Origin: Sphingomonadales bacterium
Lineage (GTDB): Bacteria; Pseudomonadota; Alphaproteobacteria; Sphingomonadales; Sphingomonadaceae
Direction: 5' to 3'
Assembly (NCBI GenBank): GCA_025356275.1
Contig: JANXUK010000095.1
Location: 1-44,288 of the forward strand
Length of the DNA: 44,288 nucleotides
Part shown: in pieces, positions 18,229 to 26,269 of the stretch
Position numbering within the stretch: the first letter of the stretch is position 1
Layout of the letters: each line of letters starts with the position of its first letter
The notes under the pieces: model-generated
The model's input: only the letters and a program-made list of their open reading frames with translations
What the model was told of the DNA's origin: nothing
The model's database searches: none
Position numbers and translations under genes: made by a program

Positions 18229-20594
18229 GGCAGGTCGACGATCGCGGTGGTCCCCTGCCCCGGCTCCGACATTAGTTCCAGCGTGCCGCCATGCGCCGCG
18301 ATCAACTGGCTGGCCAGCGGCAGGCCGAGGCCCTGCCGCCGCTCCACCGCGCTGCCATCGGCCGACAGTTTCACGCCGCCCAATGCGCGCGCCAGCGTGG
18401 CCGTATCCATCCCCGCGCCATTGTCCGAGATGACGATCCGCGTGTGTTCGCTACGCCGCTGCCTGCGCCGCGACAGCTCCACCAGAATGCGCCCGCCCTG
18501 CGGGGTCGCGGCGATGGCATTGTCGATCAAATGGCCCAGCGCGCGGCTCAGCCGGCGCGGATCGCCGACGATCCGCCCCGCCGCATCCGACCCGCGCAGA
18601 TCGAGGTTGATCCCGGCGCGGGTCAGCCATGCCGCGCGTTCCTCGACCAATTTGGTGACAAAGGGAAACAGCTCAATGTCCTCCGCCGCCAGGGGCAGCA
18701 TCCCCGCCTCGCTCTGCGACAGGTCCAGCACATTCTCGATCTGCTCACCCAGCCGCCCGACCGAGGTCAGGATCGCGGCGACATATTCACGCCCGCTGTC
18801 GGACAGATCGCCGCCCAACCCCGCCTCCAGCAGTTCGGCAAAACCGCCGATCGAGGTCAGCGGCGTGCGGAATTCATAGCTCATATTGGCGAGGAACCGC
18901 GTCTTCAGCGCGTCCGCCTCGACCAATGCGGCGTTGCGCTCCTTCAGCGCATCCTCGGCCTTTTGCGAATCGGTGATATCCAACACGGTCAGCAGCCCAT
19001 TGCCATCGGGCAGCGGCACCCCCGCAAATTCCAGCGTCCGCCCATCGGCCAAAGCCACACGCCCGCCGGTCTCGCGCCGCTCCAGCGTGGCGGCCAATAC
19101 GCAGTCGCCCACCGCCTTGGCCTGCGCCGGCTTGGCGAGGCGCGCCGCGATACGCGTCAGCAGGTCGTCGATCTTGGGATGGCTGTCCAACACCTCGGGC
19201 TCGATACCCCAGGCGGCGGCAAAGCGCCGGTTCCACAGCTGCATCCTCCCATCGGGCGCGAAGGCCGCGACTGCCTCGAACAGGCTGTCAAACGTCGCGG
19301 TGCGGGTGCGCAGAAGGGTGTCGCGCATCGCCGAAATGCGCAAGGTCTCGGTGCGGTCCTCGACGATCAGCAGCAAGCCCCCGTCCGGCATCGGCTGGGC
19401 GACAATGCGCAGATGCGTGCCATCGCTGAGCGGCCACGCCTCCTCCTGCGTGGTGCGCGCGGCGAACCAACCGGCCCGCTCGCGCCGCCACTCGGGGAAA
19501 TTGCGAACCTCGGGCAGGCGGCCGCCGTCGCGCGCGCTGTCCAGCACGCGTTCGAACAGCGGCGGGTTGAGCAGCATGGTCGGCGGCAGTGCGAAGATGC
19601 GCTGGAACGGCTGGTTGGCAAAGGTCAGCTGCCGGCGCGCGTCGAATTGCGCCACGCCGGCCGAAAGTTCGTCGAGCATCGCACGCTGCGCCTCACGGAA
19701 CGCGCGAAAGGCGCGCGCCTGCTCCTCCATGTCCTCGACATCGATGGCATAGCCCGCCACCCCGTCCGTGCCCAGCGGCAGGTCGCTGACCTTGAGCGTG
19801 CGGCGCTGGCCGGCGATGGTGGTGGTAACCATGCGCTCGATCGGCACTTGCTGGGCCACCGCGTGGCGGGCGACATCGGCAGGGCCCTGGCCATCGTTGC
19901 GCTCGATCAGCTCGGTGCCGGCCGCGATCACGGCAGCGGCATTTTCGCCGCCCACAGCCGCAACATATGCCGAATTGACCAGCCGCAGCGCGCCCTCGGG
20001 CGTGCGGAACCACATCGGCAGCGGCGCCGCCTCGATCAGGCCGACCAATGCTGCGAAATCATCCTTTGCCCGCGTGGTTTCGCCGCGCAACCGGGCGAGT
20101 TCCCCCTCGCTGTCGCTGGCGTCGAACACCCAGACCAGCGCAGCGCCGCCCGGCGAGATCTGCGGATCGGCCAGACGGCCGCGTAGCGATAGGCTGGCCG
20201 TGGACCCACGCGGGGTCAGCGCCATGCGGAACGGCGCGCCGGTTTTCTGGGTGCGGCGCACCGCCTCAGTCAGCTGAGCCAGTTGGTCGGGAGTGATTGC
20301 ACCGCGCGCCTCATCACCCGGAGCGCCCGCCAGTTCGGAGAGGAATTGCGGCACAGAAGGCAGGCCCAGCCACTGCGCCAGCCGCTGCGGCGCCTCGATC
20401 CTTCCGTCGGCGCGGACCAGCAGCGGCACCGCCGGCGATTCGTCGATCATCCGCGAGAGCCTGCGCCCCTGCCGCACTGCGCTCTCAGCCCGGCGCTGGC
20501 GGGCGCGCGCGGCAAGGATCGCCCAGCCAGCTGCCAGCGTCCACGCCGCAAGCAGCAGCCCGATCAGTACCAGCGCGGTTTGCGACAAAATCAT
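18225..20594 (-). CDS. divL: DivL-type tyrosine pseudo-histidine kinase (cell-cycle regulator)
   Basis: A 789-residue membrane sensor kinase: one N-terminal membrane helix (residues about 5-29), PAS-like domains between about 45 and 540, a HisKA dimerisation helix, and a HATPase domain with N-box LGHLIDNAIAATP, G1 ISDNGAGMD and G2 RQGLGLPLA. The phosphoacceptor site reads NMSYEFRTPL: the usual His is Tyr573 (codon TAT, 18878-18876). This substitution is the hallmark of Caulobacter DivL (Tyr550), which controls the CckA-CtrA phosphorelay through DivK-P. The tsaE-amgK-murU-addBA neighbourhood also fits an alphaproteobacterial divL locus. First gene of its operon. A substitution in an unrelated PAS kinase is the alternative, but less likely. 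Confidence 0.87.
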   Translation of the reverse strand: MILSQTALVLIGLLLAAWTLAAGWAILAARARQRRAESAVRQGRRLSRMIDESPAVPLLVRADGRIEAPQRLAQWLGLPSVPQFLSELAGAPGDEARGAITPDQLAQLTEAVRRTQKTGAPFRMALTPRGSTASLSLRGRLADPQISPGGAALVWVFDASDSEGELARLRGETTRAKDDFAALVGLIEAAPLPMWFRTPEGALRLVNSAYVAAVGGENAAAVIAAGTELIERNDGQGPADVARHAVAQQVPIERMVTTTIAGQRRTLKVSDLPLGTDGVAGYAIDVEDMEEQARAFRAFREAQRAMLDELSAGVAQFDARRQLTFANQPFQRIFALPPTMLLNPPLFERVLDSARDGGRLPEVRNFPEWRRERAGWFAARTTQEEAWPLSDGTHLRIVAQPMPDGGLLLIVEDRTETLRISAMRDTLLRTRTATFDSLFEAVAAFAPDGRMQLWNRRFAAAWGIEPEVLDSHPKIDDLLTRIAARLAKPAQAKAVGDCVLAATLERRETGGRVALADGRTLEFAGVPLPDGNGLLTVLDITDSQKAEDALKERNAALVEADALKTRFLANMSYEFRTPLTSIGGFAELLEAGLGGDLSDSGREYVAAILTSVGRLGEQIENVLDLSQSEAGMLPLAAEDIELFPFVTKLVEERAAWLTRAGINLDLRGSDAAGRIVGDPRRLSRALGHLIDNAIAATPQGGRILVELSRRRQRRSEHTRIVISDNGAGMDTATLARALGGVKLSADGSAVERRQGLGLPLASQLIAAHGGTLELMSEPGQGTTAIVDLP

Positions 20595-20841
20595 CAGGCC
20601 GTGGCTATGCGCCGGGGCAGCGGATTACAACCATTGCGTCAATCATCAGGCAAAGCGCGCAATCCGCGCCTCATTGCGATTGCCGCGGCGAACGCCGCCT
20701 CGCGATGAAAAGGCGGGCACAAACCTCGCCTTTTTAACACGCGGTGCCCCCCTTCATAACGCAGCGCAATTATATGAAAATTTTATTGGCGCCCAAGCCA
20801 CGACAGCCTAACGCTGCGTCCCGCAACATCAGGGGATAATA

Positions 20842-21855
20842 ATGCGTTTTATCGTGCCTTTGGCGATATCTTTCGCCGTATCGATGACTGTTCCTGCAGC
20901 GATGGCGCAGACGTTGGGCCAGCAGGTCGAGCATGGCAAGTTCGTCCAGCATGGCTGGCTCAACACGCGCAAGGAGATCGAGCCGCTCGATATCCGCAAC
21001 ACCGGCGCGGGCGACCAGATGAAGGGCGCGCACCGCGTGGCGATCACCGTTTTCAACGTGGCCTTTCCCGACGCCTTCAAACTGGAGGCGAAAAGCCATG
21101 GTTCGGTAGCCTTTGCGTTGGTAACGTTGAGCCAGACGCGCAAAAGCACGATGCAGACGCGGATCGCAGGGATCGACCTTGCCACCCGGCAAAGGATCGC
21201 CGATGCCGCCTATGCCGATCTGGTCGCCCAGTTGAAGGCGGCGGGGTTCGAAGTCGTCGATGCGGCGGGTCTGGCCGCCGCTGCGCCTGAATTCGCCGCG
21301 TGGGATGCTCTGCCCAACGGCTCGCCCGGACGTTTTGGCACTTATGTCGCGCCGACTGGCATGAAATTGCGGTTCATGCCTGGCGATACCGCCAAACGCG
21401 CGTCAAACGGCATGTTCAGCAGCCAGATGCTGGCGTTCCGGACGCTGGACACCACGCAGGGTTATACGCGATCACCCTATGTCGCGCGCGACGCCAATGT
21501 GACGGCTTTGGCGGTGACGATGGTGGTCGATTACGGCGTCTATAGCACTACCGGCAACCGCAAGGGCTATGGCCGCAAGGTCTCGACCGGGTTCGAAGAA
21601 GGCGCGACCGTAGCGGCCGGAAGCGTGATGGACAGCGCCACCGTGGTGCGCGTGTGGAATACCCATTCAGGCGGATTCCCCACCCAGATCACTTTGCAGC
21701 AGCCAGTGATCTCCGACGCCGACATCGGCCCGGCGGTGGGCGCTGATGGCGATTACACCGTGCAGGCAGACCCGGCTACCTTCGTGCCGGCAGCGCTCGA
21801 CGTGACGCAGCGGGTCAATGCCGCCATCGTCGGCACGATGTTGGCGCATAATTGA
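20842..21855 (+). CDS. Exported protein of unknown function, 337 aa
   Basis: The ATG at 20842 has a strong AGGGGAT ribosome site. A Sec signal peptide covers residues 1-22 (hydrophobic IVPLAISFAVSM, cleavage after AMA-Q). The mature 315 residues are rich in small and beta-forming residues (ALAVTMVVDYGVYS) with no Cys and no recognised motif. It is predicted periplasmic or surface exposed. It stands alone, divergent from divL and convergent with ahcY, behind a hairpin at 21862-21900. A family of sphingomonad periplasmic proteins seems likely, but I cannot name it. Confidence 0.75.
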   Translation: MRFIVPLAISFAVSMTVPAAMAQTLGQQVEHGKFVQHGWLNTRKEIEPLDIRNTGAGDQMKGAHRVAITVFNVAFPDAFKLEAKSHGSVAFALVTLSQTRKSTMQTRIAGIDLATRQRIADAAYADLVAQLKAAGFEVVDAAGLAAAAPEFAAWDALPNGSPGRFGTYVAPTGMKLRFMPGDTAKRASNGMFSSQMLAFRTLDTTQGYTRSPYVARDANVTALAVTMVVDYGVYSTTGNRKGYGRKVSTGFEEGATVAAGSVMDSATVVRVWNTHSGGFPTQITLQQPVISDADIGPAVGADGDYTVQADPATFVPAALDVTQRVNAAIVGTMLAHN

Positions 21856-21861
21856 TCGCGG

Positions 21862-21900
21862 GGCCCACCGATCCGGCTCAGGCGCCGGGTCGGTGGGGCC
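21862..21900. terminator. Bidirectional hairpin between convergent genes
   Basis: GGCCC-ACCGATCCGG pairs with CCGGGTCGGTGGGGCC with one bulge and one mismatch, between the + strand exported-protein gene and minus-strand ahcY. There is no long T-run on either side, so it is a plausible but not classical intrinsic terminator. Confidence 0.55.
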
Positions 21901-21903
21901 TGC

Positions 21904-23310
21904 TCAATAGCGGTAGTGATCGGTCTTGAACGGGCCATTCTCGGGCACATTGATGTAATCGGCCTGACGCTTGGACAGCTTGGTCAGCTTGACCCCCAGC
22001 TTCTCCAGATGCAGCGCCGCGACCTTCTCATCGAGATGCTTGGGCAGCACATAGACGTCGTTCTTATACTGCTCGGTCTTGGTGAACAGTTCGATCTGGG
22101 CCAGCGTCTGGTTGGTGAAGCTGGCGCTCATCACGAAGCTGGGGTGGCCGGTCGCGCAGCCGAGGTTCACCAGCCGGCCCTTGGCGAGGATGATGATCTG
22201 CTTGCCATCAGGGAAGGTGACCAGATCGGTGCCCGGCTTGACCTCGTTCCAGCCATAATTGTCGAGCGCGGCGATCTGGATCTCGCTGTCGAAATGGCCG
22301 ATGTTGCAGACGATGCTCATCGGCTTCATCGCCTTCATGTGCTCGGCGGTGATCACGTCCTCGTTGCCGGTGGCGGTGACGAAGATGTCGGCGCGGGTGA
22401 TCGCCTCTTCCATGGTCACGACCTCATAACCCTCCATCGCGGCCTGCAGCGCGCAGATCGGATCGATCTCGGTCACCATCACGCGGGCGCCGCCGTTGCG
22501 CAGTGACGCCGCGCTGCCCTTGCCGACATCGCCAAAGCCCGCGACGCAGGCGACCTTGCCGGCCAGCATCACATCGGTGGCGCGGCGGATCGCGTCGACC
22601 AGCGATTCCTTGCAACCGTACAGATTGTCGAACTTCGACTTGGTGACGCTGTCATTCACATTGATCGCGGGGAACGGCAGCTTGCCCTCCTTGGCGATCT
22701 GGTAAAGGCGGTGGACGCCGGTGGTGGTTTCCTCGGACACGCCCTTAATCGCCTTGACCGAGGCGGTGAGGTAGTCTGGCTTGGCCTTCAGATAGGCCTT
22801 CAGCGCGCGGACGAATTCGATCTCCTCGGCATTGCCGGGCTCGAACAGGGTCTCGCCCGCCTCAACCCGCGCGCCCCACAGCGCGAACATCGTCGCGTCG
22901 CCGCCATCGTCGAGAATCAGGTTGGCGGTGGTGTCGTCGCCCCAGTCAAAGATCTTGCCGACATAATCCCAGTAATCGGCCAGGCTCTCGCCCTTGATCG
23001 CGAACACCGGGATGCCCGCAGCGGCGATGGCGGCGGCGGCGTGGTCCTGGGTTGAGAAGATGTTGCAGGTGGCCCAGCGGACCTCTGCGCCCAGCGCGGT
23101 CAGCGTCTCGATCAGCACTGCGGTCTGGATCGTCATATGCAGCGATCCGGTGATCCGCGCGCCCTTCAGCGGCTGCGAAGCGCCAAATTCTCGGCGCAGC
23201 GCCATCAGCCCCGGCATTTCGGTTTCGGCAATGGCGATCTCGGCGCGGCCAAAATCGGCGAGGCCGATGTCGGCAATGACATAGTCGCGAGTGGCTTGAA
23301 GGGTCGACAC
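21904..23310 (-). CDS. ahcY: Adenosylhomocysteinase
   Basis: AhcY hydrolyses S-adenosylhomocysteine to adenosine and homocysteine, relieving product inhibition of methyltransferases. With GTG at 23310 (AGGAG eight bases upstream) the protein is 468 residues, normal for bacterial SAH hydrolases. The NAD-binding loop [13 protein letters not shown], the substrate segment [16 protein letters not shown] (schiff-base-type Lys region) and the C-terminal KTDHYRY end are present. An earlier ATG at 23331 would add seven residues but lacks a ribosome site. A perfect palindrome sits about 100 bp upstream. Confidence 0.97.
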   Translation of the reverse strand: MSTLQATRDYVIADIGLADFGRAEIAIAETEMPGLMALRREFGASQPLKGARITGSLHMTIQTAVLIETLTALGAEVRWATCNIFSTQDHAAAAIAAAGIPVFAIKGESLADYWDYVGKIFDWGDDTTANLILDDGGDATMFALWGARVEAGETLFEPGNAEEIEFVRALKAYLKAKPDYLTASVKAIKGVSEETTTGVHRLYQIAKEGKLPFPAINVNDSVTKSKFDNLYGCKESLVDAIRRATDVMLAGKVACVAGFGDVGKGSAASLRNGGARVMVTEIDPICALQAAMEGYEVVTMEEAITRADIFVTATGNEDVITAEHMKAMKPMSIVCNIGHFDSEIQIAALDNYGWNEVKPGTDLVTFPDGKQIIILAKGRLVNLGCATGHPSFVMSASFTNQTLAQIELFTKTEQYKNDVYVLPKHLDEKVAALHLEKLGVKLTKLSKRQADYINVPENGPFKTDHYRY

Positions 23311-23412
23311 GGGGGATTCTCCTGAATGCAAGACGGCGCCGGGCGGCCATTGCGGCGGCCAGCCCAGGCGCGAGATGCGCAGGCCCCTAACGATTCACCC
23401 GCCCGAAAGCAA

Positions 23413-23432
23413 ATATAAAGAAAACTTTATAT
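23413..23432. promoter_or_regulatory. Perfect 20-bp palindrome, candidate operator of ahcY
   Basis: ATATAAAG-AAAA-CTTTATAT, 8-bp arms with a 4-bp centre, in the 139-bp gap between the small exported-protein gene and ahcY. It is strikingly AT-rich in a GC-rich setting. Such a site fits a dimeric repressor; in Proteobacteria an ArsR-family regulator (SahR) controls ahcY and methionine-cycle genes. Assigning this palindrome to SahR is inference. I see no SAH riboswitch here. Confidence 0.5.
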
Positions 23433-23449
23433 GTTGCAGAATGGCGCAG

Positions 23450-24013
23450 TCACCGCCGGGGCAAACCACCCATCGCCAGTTGCGGGCGATCCGCGCTGGT
23501 CAGCGCAGCATCAGACGCGACCAACACCGGAGCGGTTTCGTCACCCGACGCCAATTGCGGCACGATGTCCTGCATCGGCGCATCGCCCGACAGCATCGCA
23601 TCCGCCGCCGCCAGCAGAGGTTCCGCGCCCTGCGCCGCTGCCAGATCGCGCGCCGCACCCTTCAGCTCATGGCAGCCGAGCCACGGATGGCCTCCCCCAT
23701 AGGCATTCGCCATCGCGACGCTGATCCTGTCCAGCGCATTATCGGCGCCCCGCGCGCCAAATTGCCTGGCCAGTTCGGCACGCAATTGACGACTGGCGGC
23801 ATTGAGTTCGGCCAGGTGATGCGCCTCGAAATCCTGATAATCGCCCTGAAAATCATCGGATGTGGTCCGGCAGCGCAGCCCCGTCACCATCAGCATGATA
23901 TCCAGCCGCCGGAGCTTCTCCGCACTGCTGATCGTATCGGCCTGCGCCGGCACAGCCGCCACCAGCATCGCCAGTGCAGCCATCGCCGCGCCGGCTGATT
24001 TTGTCCGTCCCAT
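23450..24013 (-). CDS. Small exported protein upstream of ahcY
   Basis: A 187-residue protein with a Sec signal peptide (hydrophobic AMAALAMLVAAVPAQA, cleavage near residue 25). The mature part is helical and has two Cys (LRCRTT, LGCHE) that could form a disulfide, a conserved-looking KLRRLDIMLMVTGLRC segment and an Ala-rich C-terminus. Proteins of this type in sphingomonads are sometimes labelled S-adenosylhomocysteine hydrolase by transfer from the neighbour; this sequence has no NAD-binding or hydrolase motif. It lies 139 bp upstream of ahcY on the same strand, with the AT-rich palindrome between them. Confidence 0.72.
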   Translation of the reverse strand: MGRTKSAGAAMAALAMLVAAVPAQADTISSAEKLRRLDIMLMVTGLRCRTTSDDFQGDYQDFEAHHLAELNAASRQLRAELARQFGARGADNALDRISVAMANAYGGGHPWLGCHELKGAARDLAAAQGAEPLLAAADAMLSGDAPMQDIVPQLASGDETAPVLVASDAALTSADRPQLAMGGLPRR

Positions 24014-24189
24014 AAAGTGTCTCCCGTCCGTCCAGTACCCCGCAAGGCGAAAGCTACGGGGCCATGCTGTGTTTGGTGTGAAGACATCGGGTTAAGCCGA
24101 AATTACCATGATGCGCTGTTGCCGCCCGGCCACGGCAGCCTATATGTGGCGGCAAGGCGGCGTTTTGTCCGCACCCTAAGGAGACCCAC

Positions 24190-24669
24190 ATGAGCATCGC
24201 AATTGGCGACACCCTGCCCGATACCAAGCTGATCAAGGCCACCGACAATGGTCCCGACGCGGTTCAGTCCGCCGATTTCTTCAAGGGCAAGACCGTGGCG
24301 CTGTTTTCGCTGCCGGGTGCGTTCACGCCGACCTGCTCGGCCAAGCACCTGCCCGGCTTTGTCGCCAATGCCGCCGCGCTGAAGGCCAAGGGCATCGATG
24401 AGATCGCCTGCACCGCGGTCAATGACGCCTTTGTGATGGGCGCGTGGGGCAAGGTCAGCGGCTCGGCCGACGTCACCATGCTGGCCGATGGCAATTGCGA
24501 ATTTGCCAGCGCGCTGGGCCTGACCATGGACGGCAGCGGCTTCGGCCTCGGCAAGCGCGGACAGCGGTTCTCGATGGTGGTCAAGGACGGCGTGGTCGAC
24601 CAGCTTTTCGTCGAGGCGCCGGGCGCGTTCGAGGTGAGTTCAGCCGAGCATATGCTGGCGCATCTGTAA
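24190..24669 (+). CDS. Peroxiredoxin, Prx5 type
   Basis: A 159-residue thiol peroxidase. The peroxidatic site PGAFTPTCSAKHLPGF holds Cys49, and GKRGQRFSMVVKDGVVD is typical of the Prx5/hybrid subgroup. It reduces H2O2 and organic peroxides in the cytoplasm, using glutathione/glutaredoxin or thioredoxin. The ATG at 24190 follows TAAGGAGACCCAC, a strong ribosome site. Monocistronic, followed by a large hairpin. Confidence 0.94.
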   Translation: MSIAIGDTLPDTKLIKATDNGPDAVQSADFFKGKTVALFSLPGAFTPTCSAKHLPGFVANAAALKAKGIDEIACTAVNDAFVMGAWGKVSGSADVTMLADGNCEFASALGLTMDGSGFGLGKRGQRFSMVVKDGVVDQLFVEAPGAFEVSSAEHMLAHL

Positions 24670-24722
24670 GCGAAGGCTGTCCGGGTGGGACATGGTTTGA
24701 TGGATCGCCTTGCGGCGGTTGA

Positions 24723-24766
24723 GCCTGTGCGTTTGGTTGCCGCCTGCGGCAACCAAACGCACAGGC
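24723..24766. repeat. Perfect 21-bp inverted repeat hairpin
   Basis: GCCTGTGCGTTTGGTTGCCGC (24723-24743) and its exact complement (24746-24766) are separated by CT only. A second nested pair, GCGAAGG (24671-24677) and CCTTCGC (24769-24775), encloses it. It lies between the peroxiredoxin and the DUF3147-like gene, both on the + strand. Without a T-run it is more like a REP-type or extragenic palindromic element than a classical terminator, though it could end peroxiredoxin transcripts. Confidence 0.75.
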
Positions 24767-24809
24767 ATCCTTCGCAAAAAGCGCCCTTTTGCGGTTTTCG
24801 CAAAACACC

Positions 24810-25166
24810 ATGATCTGGGGCCAACTGGTTGGCAAAGCGCTGGTTTCCGGCGTGGTGATCGCGCTGGCTTCGGAGGTCGCGCGGCGCAATCCGGGATGGG
24901 GCGGGCTGATCGCCTCGCTGCCGCTGACCACGCTTCTGGCGCTGATCTGGCTGTGGCGGGCGAGTGACGATCCGGGGCGCGCCGCCGATTTCCTGATCGG
25001 CACGGTGCTCTATGTTATCGCCGCCCTGCCCGCGCTGATCGGAATCGCGGTGTTGTTGCGGCAGGGGGCGGGGTTTGCCCCCTCGCTTGGCGCGGGCGTC
25101 TTGCTCGCAATCGGCGGGTATCTGGCATTGGGCGCGGTGGGGCGGGCGTTGGGCTGGCCGGTTTAG
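24810..25166 (+). CDS. DUF3147-like inner-membrane protein
   Basis: A 118-residue hydrophobic protein with about four membrane helices (for example VVIALASEVARR, LIASLPLTTLLALIWLW, LYVIAALPALIGIAVLL, GVLLAIGGYLALGAVG). The ASLPLTTLLALIWLW segment matches the small DUF3147 family. Function unknown. I chose ATG at 24810; TTG at 24789 would add seven residues from the repeat-rich leader. No operon partner: the next gene is convergent. Confidence 0.75.
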   Translation: MIWGQLVGKALVSGVVIALASEVARRNPGWGGLIASLPLTTLLALIWLWRASDDPGRAADFLIGTVLYVIAALPALIGIAVLLRQGAGFAPSLGAGVLLAIGGYLALGAVGRALGWPV

Positions 25167-25181
25167 CCCACACGCCCTCGC

Positions 25182-25925
25182 TTAGCCCACACCCTCATCG
25201 CGCAATTTCAGCTCGATCGCGCGCCACAGCCGCTCCAGCGCCTGTGCCGGCTCGCTCGATGGCGCGAAGGTGCCGATCGGCGCGCGGCGGAACGCCACCT
25301 GTTCGATCTGGCTGGCTTGCGGGATCACCGGATAGGGCGCCATCGCCCCTTCGCGCGCGGCGCGGTGTGCCTTGCGGCGCGGATCATACATCGAAAGCAC
25401 CGGCAGCAAAGGCGGGTGCCGCCCGGTAAAGGCCGCCAGATCGCGGCGTAACAGGCCCAGCGCCCGCGCCGACAGCGGCGAGGCCGGCAGCGGCACGATC
25501 ACTACGTCCGCTGCCGCCAAAATCTGATCGCTGAGTTCGTTCTGCATCGGCGGGCAATCGAGCACGATGCGCGGAAAATCCTGCCGCAGCGCCAGCGTCA
25601 TGCTGGCCAGCCGCTTGCGCTGACCCAGCCGCGCCAGGTGCAGCGGCAGCGAGCGCAGCGAATCATCGGCGCTGAGCAGCGACAGGCCAGGGTGCACGGT
25701 CGGGGAGATCAGCTGCTCGGGCTTGCCTTCGCGCTGAAACAGCGAGGCGGCGCGCATTCGCGGCACCGCATCCAGCCCCAGCAGATAGCCCGCCCCGCCC
25801 TGCACATCGAGATCCCACAGCAGCGTCGAGTGCCCGCCCTGCACCGCGCAACGCCAGGCGATATCCACCGCGATGGTCGATTTGCCGACGCCCCCCTTGG
25901 CGCTGTAGACTGCGATAACTGCCAT
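25182..25925 (-). CDS. ParA/MinD-family ATPase, orphan
   Basis: A 247-residue P-loop ATPase with the deviant Walker A KGGVGKST at residues 10-17, the A'-type LLWDLDVQGG and the Walker B region IVLDCPPM. These place it among ParA-type proteins that position DNA or protein cargo. There is no parB or parS-type partner beside it, and it is not the chromosomal parAB. A chemotaxis or cellulose-complex positioning ATPase (ParC or BcsQ type) is possible, but no such genes are near. ATG at 25925. Confidence 0.88.
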   Translation of the reverse strand: MAVIAVYSAKGGVGKSTIAVDIAWRCAVQGGHSTLLWDLDVQGGAGYLLGLDAVPRMRAASLFQREGKPEQLISPTVHPGLSLLSADDSLRSLPLHLARLGQRKRLASMTLALRQDFPRIVLDCPPMQNELSDQILAAADVVIVPLPASPLSARALGLLRRDLAAFTGRHPPLLPVLSMYDPRRKAHRAAREGAMAPYPVIPQASQIEQVAFRRAPIGTFAPSSEPAQALERLWRAIELKLRDEGVG

Positions 25926-26091
25926 TTGCGGTTGCGATCCAGGTCAAGGTTTGCCCAAGCGTCGCCTGTGGCATGTTGCCACGATACACAACGCCGCAAT
26001 TCGATGTGTTCCAAAGCGGGAGGGTTTGTCGGCAAATATTAACCGATGAACCGGCCACTCCCCAGAAACAAAACCGGCCGATCAACCGCCG
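25926..26091. other. Intergenic leader upstream of the ParA-type gene
   Basis: The space between the ParA-type gene and the repeat block. I see no gene, RNA or convincing promoter; AAAACCGGCCG and nearby CCGGCC words are short and unremarkable. Confidence 0.4.
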
Positions 26092-26165
26092 CTAGTGGTT
26101 CGATTTTGACACTCGAGTCCCGCTTGCGGCAAGCGCGTGTTCGAATGTCAAAATCAATCCACTAG
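26092..26165. repeat. Dispersed palindromic repeat, copy A
   Basis: A 74-bp imperfect palindrome. The ends CTAGTGGTTCGATTTTGACA and (reverse) CTAGTGGATTGATTTTGACA match at 18 of 20 positions. The centre holds CGAGTCCCGCTTGCGGCAAGC. The same sequence, in opposite orientation, occurs at 36924-37000. It has no coding potential; it behaves like a small MITE- or REP-type element. Confidence 0.85.
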
Positions 26166-26166
26166 A

Positions 26167-26263
26167 GCGTGATGACAAAAGTGGGTGCCGGCTTTTGTCG
26201 ATAAATCACGCGAAAACAAAGACTCTGGAGCATGATGCGATTCCACCTTATCGCATCATGCTC
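26167..26263. repeat. Paired hairpins of a second extragenic repeat family
   Basis: Two hairpins follow copy A. The first is GCGTGATGACAAAAG (26167-26181) with CTTTTGTC (26192-26199) and ATCACGC (26205-26211). The second is GAGCATGATGCGAT (26228-26241), perfectly complementary to 26250-26263 with an 8-nt loop. The GAGCATGATGC...GCATCATGCTC form is common between genes of alphaproteobacteria. It ends 6 bp before the stop of the beta-helix gene and may terminate it. Confidence 0.8.
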
Positions 26264-26269
26264 TGGCGT

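Noticed and set aside
18291..20186. Long + strand open frame opposite divL
   Set aside because: Composition (Arg, Gln, His-rich) is that of an antisense shadow; divL has full domain structure.
23311..23449. SAH or SAM riboswitch upstream of ahcY
   Set aside because: I could not find the conserved riboswitch core; only an AT-rich palindrome is present.
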